64,000 nucleotides of DNA from Candidatus Lernaella stagnicola (lineage in GTDB: Bacteria; Lernaellota; Lernaellaia; Lernaellales; Lernaellaceae), in assembly GCA_030765525.1 (NCBI GenBank), contig JAVCCK010000044.1, positions 1 to 64,000 of the forward strand, in the 5' to 3' direction. A program made the position numbers and the translations under genes. The notes beneath the pieces are model-generated. The model worked only from the letters and a program-made list of their open reading frames with translations. It searched no databases and was not told where the DNA came from. Of this stretch, positions 1-6,106 are shown piece by piece. The stretch's first letter is position 1. Each line of letters begins with the position of its first letter.

Positions 1-2
1 AA

Positions 3-392
3 ACAGGCAAGGAGCTTTTTGTCATAAATCTGTGGTTGGCTGTGCCCCTTGCAATGGCTACAGGCTTTTTTGCGGGAATGGTCGGTGTTTCGGGAGGATC
101 ATTTCTAGTCCCACTGATGGTAATAGCATGCGGCGTACCCATGCGCATCGCGGTAGGAACAGCTTCAGCAATGGTAGCAGCCACTGCATTTGCTGGCTTC
201 ATGGGGCATGCCCTACATGGAAACTTCAATCCTACTTGGGCTATACCCATTGCCGGAATAACGATTTTTGGCGGTATTTTAGGAGGCAAAATCGCTCTTA
301 AATCAAACCCAAAATATCTCAAATTACTTTTTGCCGTCACTACGCTCATTGCGGCCGTACTCATGCTGGTAAATGCGAGTGTCGCCAAGTGA
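3..392 (+). CDS. TauE/SafE family sulfite/anion exporter, C-terminal part
   Basis: The frame is open to the left edge, so the 5' part lies outside the window; a TTG at 36 is not the true start. The visible 129 residues are hydrophobic, with Gly-rich helix breaks of the TauE/SafE second repeat (GFFAGMVGVSGGSFLVPLM, then GGILGGKIAL near the end), and finish with a last membrane helix and a short tail. Full-length members are about 250-270 residues, so roughly half is seen. The family exports sulfite, sulfoacetate or other organosulfur anions across the inner membrane. Base composition is lower in GC than most of the window. Sequence downstream is a mosaic of mobile-element pieces, so linkage to the sulfur operon at 5.7-12.5 kb is uncertain. 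Confidence 0.8.
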   Translation, partial: TGKELFVINLWLAVPLAMATGFFAGMVGVSGGSFLVPLMVIACGVPMRIAVGTASAMVAATAFAGFMGHALHGNFNPTWAIPIAGITIFGGILGGKIALKSNPKYLKLLFAVTTLIAAVLMLVNASVAK

Positions 393-406
393 TTTGTATC
401 GTTATC

Positions 407-612
407 CTAGCTTGGTAAACCCATATCCCCGGCGGCGGTCTTCCCAGAGCATCGGCGGATGCGGCTCACGTAAGAACCGTCCACCTTGTTGGCTCGGGCG
501 ATCTCGGCGATGTTTTTGACTTCCCCGGATTCCAGCAGGTCCCTCCAAATATGGGCGCGGGCAATGGCGACGACCAGGGCATTCTGCGCCTGCTGCTTCG
601 GGGGGAATACCC
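407..612 (-). pseudogene. Fragment of a small HTH protein of mobile elements
   Basis: Read on the minus strand, this stretch encodes ARAHIWRDLLESGEVKNIAE followed by IARANKVDGSYVSRIRR and a stop. The pattern of an ARAH.W..LLESGE run and a short HTH ending SYVSRI is typical of small proteins next to recombinases and phage-like elements. The frame continues upstream only into unrelated sequence at a junction near 613, where a 61-bp duplicated segment begins. The family would normally continue past the HTH with a Leu-rich segment; here the tail is short. I read it as a broken remnant, not a working gene. Confidence 0.45.
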
Positions 613-673
613 ACCGAATAGAAACTATCGCGAAGTGGCTCGTATCGCCTCGGCAACACCCGCGGCGATGTCG
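613..673. repeat. 61-bp direct repeat, copy 1
   Basis: This segment matches 3876-3936 in the same orientation with one mismatch (A at 655, G at 3918). The copy at 3876 contains the last codons and stop of the SGNH-type gene that ends at 3888, so the copy here is a displaced gene tail. Flanking bases differ on both sides, which fixes the ends of the duplication. Confidence 0.85.
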
Positions 674-675
674 AG

Positions 676-804
676 CTGCGACTGATGTACACGCCGATCC
701 GTAAGCGGTCCAGCGCCAAGGTCGCCCGGGTGGCGGTGGCGCAAAAACTGGCGGTGATTTGCTGGCTGCGCCTGATGCGCTGGCATCTGGCGCGGGTGGC
801 CTAA
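676..804 (+). pseudogene. C-terminal fragment of an IS110-type transposase
   Basis: The frame encodes KRSSAKVARVAVAQKLAVIC followed by a short hydrophobic tail and TAA at 802-804. Basic residues followed by a VAVA.KL.V helix are characteristic of the extreme C-terminus of IS110/IS1111 transposases. Nothing upstream in frame belongs to such a protein, because the preceding 61 bp is a copy of another gene's tail. A matching N-terminal fragment on the other strand lies at 3567-3683. The family assignment rests on a short match. Confidence 0.45.
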
Positions 805-937
805 AAGGACAGATATCGGCGTGCGTTGGAGGTGAGCGCGGCCCGACCCAGGTGACTAGCGGACGATCCGTCGCTTGCGCCGTTATGGTGAATGGGCGTC
901 TCGCCTCGCGAACCGTTTTATGCACGATTCCACGCGA
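805..937. other. No gene recognised; mobile-element debris
   Basis: All frames are short or run through the repeats on either side. I see no coding signal here beyond its position between an IS110-type fragment and one arm of the 79-bp inverted repeat. Confidence 0.4.
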
Positions 938-1016
938 TGGAACTCGGTGCGAATGGGCGTTACGTGCACGCACACACAACATAGAAGAAGTTTTCGAGGA
1001 AGGTTCTTGACTCACG
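938..1016. repeat. 79-bp inverted repeat, left arm
   Basis: The reverse complement of this segment aligns without gaps to 3488-3566, with about ten mismatches over 79 bp. Both arms carry the block TCCTCGAAAAC and end in GCACCGAGTTCCA on the minus or plus strand respectively. The two arms bracket the three-gene cassette 1188-3330. At the right arm the repeat directly abuts an IS110-type transposase N-terminus, so the repeat is probably part of, or captured with, a mobile element. Confidence 0.8.
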
Positions 1017-1187
1017 CGGTTATGAGTGTCCCCGGAAATCCCATCAACGCATTGATCATGGATGCTGCCGTGGATGTCGAAACGGATCCCAAGCTGTTAG
1101 CTATTTTTGCAGCACGTTGATTTCATTGCCGGATGAGTTTTGGCGAGCGACAGCCGGGCGCAGAACCACCGCGCGAGCCATTGGACG
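1017..1187. other. Intergenic stretch downstream of the radical SAM gene
   Basis: Between the left repeat arm and the stop of the radical SAM gene I see no convincing gene. A short plus-strand frame ends at 1120 but has no family resemblance. No clear hairpin plus T-run serves the minus-strand operon here. Confidence 0.35.
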
Positions 1188-2546
1188 TCACGACGGTTTC
1201 AGGGAGATTCCGCCGACGAGATCGCGACCGTTGAGTTGAGTCAGCATCAACAATTGGGTGTATCCGTTGGAAATGTCCTCTCGGGTCATGTGACGCGTGG
1301 TGAGAATGGGTGTGCCCAAGTTGTATTCATCGGTGTCGTCGGTAAGCAGCGTGAGCCCAAGTTCTTCTTTCTGGTCCATGAAACGCGTCCCAGGGAACAA
1401 CGTTAGAAGCGCCGGGATGATTTTCTCAACGCCCAAGTCGTAAAGTTTGCGAACAAAATCGAAGGATTGTTCCATCGTCTGCCGTGTCTCATCGGGGTGA
1501 GGAAAAACCATGCTCAAAACCGGGCTGATCCCCGCGTCGACCGACCATTTCACGGCGTTTTCGACCTGTTGGAGAGTGATTTTTTTTCCGAGTTTGTTCA
1601 ATAAGTCCTGGGACCCGGATTCCATGCCGAATTGAATCGTGGTGCAGCCGGCATCCCGCATCCTCTGCAGTATTTCCGCCGAGATGACATCCGCGCGCGA
1701 TTCGCATGTCCATTTCAATTTGCGCCCCAGCTTTTCGGGAACACGGATTTTGGTCAAACCGTCGCAGATTCGACCGAGGCGCGCGATGTTGTGCGTCATC
1801 GTGTCGTCAACGAAATAGAAAGAGGTCAAACCGAACATGTCAATGCACAGTTGGACTTCGTCGACAACCCGTTCGGCGGATCGCTCGATGTAGGCTCGGC
1901 CCAGGACAACCGGTCCTGCGCAGAATCCACAGTTGAACGGGCAGCCCCTGCTGGTCAGCACCGTTCCCGGGATGTTGTACCGATCCAACGGCATCAAGTG
2001 TCGAGCGGGAAATGGCAGGGCGTCGAGGTCACGGATTCGCTCTCGTTTCGGCATCGTTTTTGTTTTCGGCCCAACTTTCCACACGGTGCCGGGAATTTCG
2101 GCAGGCAAAGGTTTTTTTGCGGCAACGGCCCGGCAGAGTTCCTGAAACGACCTCTCGCCTTCCCCGCAAATGACAAGGTCCACGAAGGCGTTTTGCAACG
2201 CATCCTGCGGACGCACCGAAACGTGGGGCCCCCCCAGGCAAACCACGCTTGTGCGAAGTTGCTCTTTCACCACTTTCGCGACACGCAAGCCGTTTTTGAA
2301 AGTCAGCGTGGTGGTGGAGATGCCGACGACAGCTGGTTGAAAATCGGCCAGGATCGCACGGAGTGGCTCGACATCGATGTCCTCCACATCCATGTCGTGC
2401 AGCCTCACATCGAACCCGTCGCGGATCAACACGGAAGCCAAGTATCCTATTCCGAGCGGTGGAATCGCCGACGGTTTGGCCACGAGACGATTGTGCGACC
2501 CGGGAACCGGTGCCTGTAACAAAAGAACGCGGCCGTTAAGTCCCAT
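1188..2546 (-). CDS. B12-binding-domain radical SAM protein
   Basis: The 452-residue protein has an N-terminal cobalamin-binding-like Rossmann half (residues about 5-145, with PPLGIGYLASVL and a DVRLHD strand) and a radical SAM core. The core has the cluster motif CPFNCGFC, with Cys202, Cys206 and Cys209 spaced C-X3-C-X2-C. This is the class B architecture, whose members methylate or rearrange unactivated carbons. The ATG at 2546 overlaps the end of the upstream PqqD-like gene by 11 bp; a longer in-frame extension to 2693 would run deep into that gene, so I chose the coupled start. With the PqqD-like and small Val/Ala-rich proteins upstream it forms a minus-strand operon typical of peptide modification. 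The substrate is inferred, not shown. Confidence 0.85.
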   Translation of the reverse strand: MGLNGRVLLLQAPVPGSHNRLVAKPSAIPPLGIGYLASVLIRDGFDVRLHDMDVEDIDVEPLRAILADFQPAVVGISTTTLTFKNGLRVAKVVKEQLRTSVVCLGGPHVSVRPQDALQNAFVDLVICGEGERSFQELCRAVAAKKPLPAEIPGTVWKVGPKTKTMPKRERIRDLDALPFPARHLMPLDRYNIPGTVLTSRGCPFNCGFCAGPVVLGRAYIERSAERVVDEVQLCIDMFGLTSFYFVDDTMTHNIARLGRICDGLTKIRVPEKLGRKLKWTCESRADVISAEILQRMRDAGCTTIQFGMESGSQDLLNKLGKKITLQQVENAVKWSVDAGISPVLSMVFPHPDETRQTMEQSFDFVRKLYDLGVEKIIPALLTLFPGTRFMDQKEELGLTLLTDDTDEYNLGTPILTTRHMTREDISNGYTQLLMLTQLNGRDLVGGISLKPS

Positions 2547-2868
2547 CGAGTTGAACCTCTTCGAATAGCGGCCGCAAGCGCCACGCCACCAGTCCGATTT
2601 TTTCGAGGCGATCGAAGTAGGAAACGACTTCATACTCCATCGCGGCCCGATTCGGAACAGCGAACTCGCCGGCCAATTGGTCGATAATCTCATTAATCGT
2701 GTGTGTTCCGTCGATCAACTGCCAGATTCGAAGGGCCGTTCCCTCGAGGCACAGGAGGTAGCGAAAACCATAGACCGAGATTCTCTCGCCGCGATCAATG
2801 TCGCCGAGGCAGCACTCGTTTGTGCGGCGCGGAGTGGCATCCAGCGACCGCTTCACCGTGACATTCAT
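2536..2868 (-). CDS. PqqD-like peptide-recognition protein (RRE fold)
   Basis: The 110-residue protein matches the PqqD pattern: a strand-rich N-terminus, then GTALRIWQLIDGTHTINEII, which corresponds to the family's 'LN..A..IW.LLDG..TV.EI' block. It closes with a winged-helix-like end (YFDRLEKIGLV). PqqD and its relatives bind the leader of ribosomally made peptides and present them to a radical SAM partner. Its stop region overlaps the start of the radical SAM gene, and it begins 15 bp after the small upstream gene, so all three are probably co-transcribed. The domain assignment is firm; the identity of the bound peptide is not. Confidence 0.85.
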   Translation of the reverse strand: MNVTVKRSLDATPRRTNECCLGDIDRGERISVYGFRYLLCLEGTALRIWQLIDGTHTINEIIDQLAGEFAVPNRAAMEYEVVSYFDRLEKIGLVAWRLRPLFEEVQLDGT

Positions 2869-2883
2869 TCGATTATCATGGAA

Positions 2884-3330
2884 TCAGTCCAACACCTTGG
2901 CGACGATCTCCAGATTCCCCATGAAATTGGGGCCCAATTCGGTGTGCGCGATTCCAAGCGAACCTTTCACGATGTCCGGGTTTCCGCGGACAAGCTCAAT
3001 CGCCTCGCGCAGCGCCCTGCGCTCTCTCGGCAATAACGAATCCAGCAACTTCGCCCGCAGAAAATCTTCGTTGATCATGCCGCCGGGACGTGCGGCCACG
3101 GCCACACAAACAACAACAACGACAATAGCGGCACCTGCTCCCGCGAAGCTGTCGGGGTCGACGTTGATTTTTTCCAAGTCGGAAACTCGCCCCAAGGGAG
3201 GGAGCTTTCCCAGGTTCGGGAACGTCGATGTCTCGCGCAACAAATCGTCGTACCCATCCAAAATCCTGAGAAGCGGCGCTCTCCACTCCACGTTCACTTT
3301 TCCTTTTTTCGGGTCCTTTGTGCGTGCCAT
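2884..3330 (-). CDS. Small protein with Val/Ala-rich core, candidate radical-SAM substrate
   Basis: The product is 148 residues. The ATG at 3330 is preceded by GGAGG at a workable distance, whereas the longer frame starts with TTG. I recognise no family. The N-terminal 60 residues are charged (starting MARTKDPKKGK). Near residues 62-84 comes a hydrophobic run AGAGAAIVVVVVCVAVAA ending in RPGG. The rest is helical and charged, ending AKVLD. The run could be a membrane helix, but next to a PqqD-like protein and a B12 radical SAM enzyme it resembles proteusin-type cores, where Val and Ala side chains are C-methylated. A core in the middle of the chain is unusual for such precursors, so this is a hypothesis. 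Confidence 0.6.
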   Translation of the reverse strand: MARTKDPKKGKVNVEWRAPLLRILDGYDDLLRETSTFPNLGKLPPLGRVSDLEKINVDPDSFAGAGAAIVVVVVCVAVAARPGGMINEDFLRAKLLDSLLPRERRALREAIELVRGNPDIVKGSLGIAHTELGPNFMGNLEIVAKVLD

Positions 3331-3487
3331 TCTCCCAGCCCTCCAAGTCAATTATCAGTTACGCCAATGCACATACGGTTGGTGTATACTTCTTACCAAG
3401 AATGTTTACTGTTTACCACCAACAGTTACAGTTTACCACGAAAAAGAATACCGTGTAAAGAAAAAACTTTTGGGACACCCATACCCA
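3331..3487. promoter_or_regulatory. Upstream region of the radical SAM cassette with repeated GTTTAC motifs
   Basis: Between 3400 and 3440 the plus strand carries several close repeats of (A/T)GTTTAC and a related AGTTAC. This AT-richer stretch lies about 80 bp upstream of the first gene of the minus-strand cassette. It is where its promoter and any operator should be, but I cannot assign a factor. Confidence 0.3.
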
Positions 3488-3566
3488 CGTGAGTCAAGGT
3501 GCTTCCTCGAAAACCTCTTCTATGTTGTGCGTGCAAGCACTTAATACCCATTCGCACCGAGTTCCA
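3488..3566. repeat. 79-bp inverted repeat, right arm
   Basis: This is the gapless inverted partner of 938-1016, with about ten mismatches. On the minus strand it is read directly after the IS110-type transposase N-terminus at 3567-3683, so the transposase frame runs into it and is broken. Confidence 0.8.
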
Positions 3567-3683
3567 CCGAATGACTTTGGGCTCAAAGCAAGCAAACCGC
3601 CGTGGCTTGTCCACCAGGCCGTCCCGGTCTTCAAAAGATACGACAATGTTGCTACGATGCAAGTCGATACCCGCGTAGTACAT
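3567..3683 (-). pseudogene. N-terminal fragment of an IS110-type transposase
   Basis: The frame begins MYYAGIDLHRSNIVVSFEDR and continues about 19 residues to FEPK. The GIDLH.SN.VV pattern with its first catalytic Asp is the N-terminus of the DEDD transposase domain of IS110-family elements. An in-frame extension up to 3749 adds a plausible but unconserved leader. At 3566 the sequence switches into the 79-bp repeat and the rest of the roughly 300-400 residue protein is missing. A C-terminal piece of the same kind lies at 676-804 on the opposite strand. Confidence 0.65.
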
Positions 3684-3875
3684 GGGGCGCTTCTTAGATT
3701 GTTGATCGTTTGTTGACGAAACAATCACTTCAATCTTTTCGAGTGCCACTAACTACGCGGTTATCGTTTCACCATACTTAATTATCGGACGCATCTTTCA
3801 CCTCGTCGAAGTCGTCCTTCCGGATTATCCTTCCGAATACGACTCCCGAGAACACGACTGTCTGATGGAATAAGT
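3684..3875. other. Short mosaic stretch without a recognisable gene
   Basis: Nothing here forms a convincing gene. A minus-strand frame reading GVVFGRIIRKDDFDEV and a stop at 3778 looks like the tail of some protein, but it has no start and enters the 61-bp repeat. Confidence 0.35.
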
Positions 3876-3936
3876 ACCGAATAGAAACTATCGCGAAGTG
3901 GCTCGTATCGCCTCGGCGACACCCGCGGCGATGTCG
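3876..3936. repeat. 61-bp direct repeat, copy 2
   Basis: This is the partner of 613-673 with one mismatch. It contains the final codons (EAIRATSR) and TAG stop of the minus-strand SGNH-type gene, so this copy is the native one. Confidence 0.85.
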
Positions 3937-4787
3937 GCGTGCCCGGCGGCGTTGGGATGCGGCCACATCATCCAAGGCAGCAAGTACTGAGCCGTTGCGT
4001 CACCCCAGCGGGCTTCGAGATCGACAACCGGCGCAGCGGCTTCGGTCGCGGCGGCGCGAATCAGAAAGTTGTAGCGACTCTCCAGCGGCAGCCAGGGCGG
4101 TCCGAATTTCGCGCGCGGCAGTTTCGGATAGGTGACGAAAACGAGTTGCGCGTCGTGGTCCGTTGCCAAGGACACGATGCTCCGGAGCGCTTTTTGAGTG
4201 CCCGCCACCGTATCGCGCCGGGGCAGGAATTCCTTGTTGTCGGGTCGGTCGGGATCCTCGCGCCACAACCGAAATGCCAGGCGGCGACGCTGCCACCAGT
4301 GCCACGTGCGGAGTGTCGGTCGCGGGCAGGTTTCGGCGGTCTGCGGATCGCCTTGCGGATACTCCTTGAGCAGCTCCAAAGGCATCGCATCCTGCACCCC
4401 GACGAACACCACAATCCACGCCGGCGACCACTTTTCCAGAGCCGACGGCAGCACGCCATCGGCGTCCGCGGTGGTCCAATCGGACGTCGAAAGTGTCGCA
4501 ACGGTCGTTTTTTTACGTCCGTTCGGAAGCAAATCGGTCACCAAATGCGGCCACTTTTCTCGGTTTGTGACGCCCACGCCATAGGTCCAACCGTCTCCAA
4601 GACAAAGGATGACCTGCCCGCCGGCAGTCTCGAGCACCTCGCGCGGCTCGTAGCGGAAGTCGCCTCGCGGGGCTCCGTTCGGGCAAAAGGATGGCGGCGG
4701 CACCTCGCGGCCGGTCACGCGCAAGGCGATTTCAGCCACCAGAAGCAGCCCCAGGGGGACGAGCCACCAAAGCCGTTTTTTTCGCAC
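3888..4787 (-). CDS. SGNH/GDSL-like hydrolase, membrane-anchored
   Basis: The 299-residue product starts at a GTG (4787) preceded by GGAG. It has a basic N-terminus (VRKKR) and one membrane helix (WWLVPLGLLLVAEIALRV). Next comes a domain with the SGNH-like block CLGDGWTYGVGV, where Gly-Asp-Gly-Trp replaces the usual Gly-Asp-Ser, and a C-terminal DAT.YLL then HPNAAGHADIA. The DXXHPN-like end supplies the catalytic His of the fold. Such proteins are often esterases or acetyl-modifying enzymes of envelope sugars, but the missing Ser makes activity doubtful. A longer reading frame to 4934 is unlikely because it crosses a terminator-like hairpin. Related proteins lie at 61882 and 63192. Confidence 0.65.
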   Translation of the reverse strand: MRKKRLWWLVPLGLLLVAEIALRVTGREVPPPSFCPNGAPRGDFRYEPREVLETAGGQVILCLGDGWTYGVGVTNREKWPHLVTDLLPNGRKKTTVATLSTSDWTTADADGVLPSALEKWSPAWIVVFVGVQDAMPLELLKEYPQGDPQTAETCPRPTLRTWHWWQRRRLAFRLWREDPDRPDNKEFLPRRDTVAGTQKALRSIVSLATDHDAQLVFVTYPKLPRAKFGPPWLPLESRYNFLIRAAATEAAAPVVDLEARWGDATAQYLLPWMMWPHPNAAGHADIAAGVAEAIRATSR

Positions 4788-4834
4788 ACCTACTCCGGGT
4801 TGTGGTTGCCGGTATGCTACCTGAGGCGGCAGGC

Positions 4835-4860
4835 AAAAAAAATAGGCCCCACATGGGGCC
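4835..4860 (-). terminator. Rho-independent terminator-like hairpin (minus strand)
   Basis: The stem GGCCCC/GGGGCC with a short loop (4845-4860) is followed, reading on the minus strand, by TA and a run of eight T. It lies about 50 bp upstream of the SGNH-type gene start, with no recognisable minus-strand gene before it, so it could be an attenuator in that gene's leader. Confidence 0.65.
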
Positions 4861-5613
4861 CAACAATGCATGATTCGCTTTCCTCGCGGAAACGAATCCA
4901 GTTGAGGGAAATGAGTCGGTATCGGAAAGACCATTAAGTGGAATGGTCACAACCGGTATCGATAAACGACATCGGATTTGGCCGCCAACTTTTGGCAGAC
5001 CACCTCGCGCCGGGTCTCGCGAACTACAGCCTGCCAAAGAGAGTTGATCGGTTGTTCGTTCGGTTTATTTACTTGCGGACGAATCTTCCGTCGTTTTCGC
5101 CTCAATCACTCGCCCCCGAGAACTGCACGGATAGTGCCAATTGCGGCGAGGCGTTCAATTCGCGCGAGAAATCAACAGGATGCCCGCCAGGCTTGCCGAT
5201 GTACCGGCGAAGGCCGAAACAAGCAGCTTGTCAGAATTCTGAAATCAACGCCGAATATTCGCTTGAGGCTCGACGAAATACTTGATAACCACCTGTATTC
5301 ATTGCGAATTTTTGCATCACAGCCTTCTCCGAGCGAAAAGCCCGATGGCGGGTATTTCGTTGAAATCAGAGTGTTAAATCAGGTGCTCGGAGACTGTGCC
5401 CGAACGTGGGTTTCCCCTTGAAAACAACCAGTCGCAATAATCGGTTGCCGGCGGAGGAGGCTCCGCGGTCGGACACGTTGCCGCCTTAGATTTCAACCAA
5501 CGACGCTTCGCCATATGCCGCCTATCCACTTGATTTAATTGCTCATTGCGTTTTGCATCGGTGTTTGAAAGCCGCTTTTCTATTATGAATCACGCTGCAT
5601 AATCATTTTTCTG
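4861..5613. other. 750-bp stretch without a recognised gene
   Basis: Weak plus-strand frames run through 4938-5285 and 4978-5421. The second contains RLRLDEILDNHLYSLRIF and ends just after GDCARTWVSP, but I recognise no family and composition gives no clear coding bias. A perfect 6-bp hairpin (GCGGAG/CTCCGC) occurs near 5451-5466 without a T-run. It may be decayed coding sequence or an RNA; I cannot tell which. Confidence 0.3.
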
Positions 5614-5655
5614 TTGACAGGTTTTCAAAAGTTCGATATTACGAATATATAATAT
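5614..5655 (+). promoter_or_regulatory. Promoter and dyad operator of the sulfur operon
   Basis: A perfect -35 TTGACA (5614-5619) is followed after 17 bp by TATTAC (5637-5642). The -10 box overlaps an inverted repeat, ATATTA (5636-5641) and TAATAT (5650-5655) with an 8-bp spacer, in a locally AT-rich stretch. An AT-rich dyad on the -10 is the usual place for an ArsR-type repressor. The next gene encodes such a protein, so autoregulation is likely. Confidence 0.6.
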
Positions 5656-5706
5656 TTCGCAACTGCTTAACTGCTGTATTGACATCATTTGATGGAGGAG
5701 AACCGG

Positions 5707-6087
5707 ATGTTGAAAAAAACCATTTGTAAGCGGCACGCCGACGTCTGCAAGGTGTTCGGCAATCCGCTTCGTATACGCATCATCGAAGAGTTGGTCGAAC
5801 AGGATCGCACAACCAGCGAACTGGCGGAGATGCTCAAAGTCTCCCAGGTCAACGTGTCGCAGGCTCTTTCGATGATGCGCGAGCGTAACATCGTGGTGAG
5901 CCAGCGCGACGGTAACATCGTGCACCACAGCCTCGCCGACTCCAGAATTCGCAGAGTCTTTTATCTGATGCGCGAAATGCTGCTGGACAACCTCGAGCGC
6001 TCGGGCGAGTTGGCCCGTGAGGCGCGCGCGACGTTGGAGCCGGAGCAAGACGCGGACGACAAGGGTATCGCCATTTTGGACACCTGA
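5707..6087 (+). CDS. ArsR/SmtB-family winged-helix repressor
   Basis: The 126-residue protein starts at the ATG at 5707, six bases after GGAGGAG; upstream TTG and ATG in frame lack this spacing. It shows the ArsR winged helix: FGNPLRIRIIEELVEQDRTT, the recognition segment SELAEMLKVSQVNVSQALSM and the wing MRERNIVVSQRDGNIVHHSL. The canonical metal-binding ELCVC of ArsR/SmtB is absent. Instead two Cys (Cys7, Cys14) sit in the N-terminal helix, compatible with thiol or persulfide sensing, as in the SqrR/BigR type, although their positions differ. It is the first gene of the sulfur operon and sits behind a promoter with a dyad, so it probably represses the operon until a sulfur signal appears. 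Confidence 0.8.
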   Translation: MLKKTICKRHADVCKVFGNPLRIRIIEELVEQDRTTSELAEMLKVSQVNVSQALSMMRERNIVVSQRDGNIVHHSLADSRIRRVFYLMREMLLDNLERSGELAREARATLEPEQDADDKGIAILDT

Positions 6088-6106
6088 CATCGGAAAGGAT
6101 CCTGAC

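Noticed and set aside
407-1015. A single 202-residue minus-strand gene
   Set aside because: It is a chain of unrelated pieces: a repeat arm, antisense of a transposase fragment, a displaced gene tail and an HTH remnant.
2547-2693. Longer N-terminus for the radical SAM protein
   Set aside because: It overlaps the PqqD-like gene in another frame and adds no conserved sequence; the coupled ATG at 2546 fits better.
4938-5421. Plus-strand reading frames as a gene
   Set aside because: No family resemblance, no ribosome site and inconsistent composition; kept only as an unassigned region.
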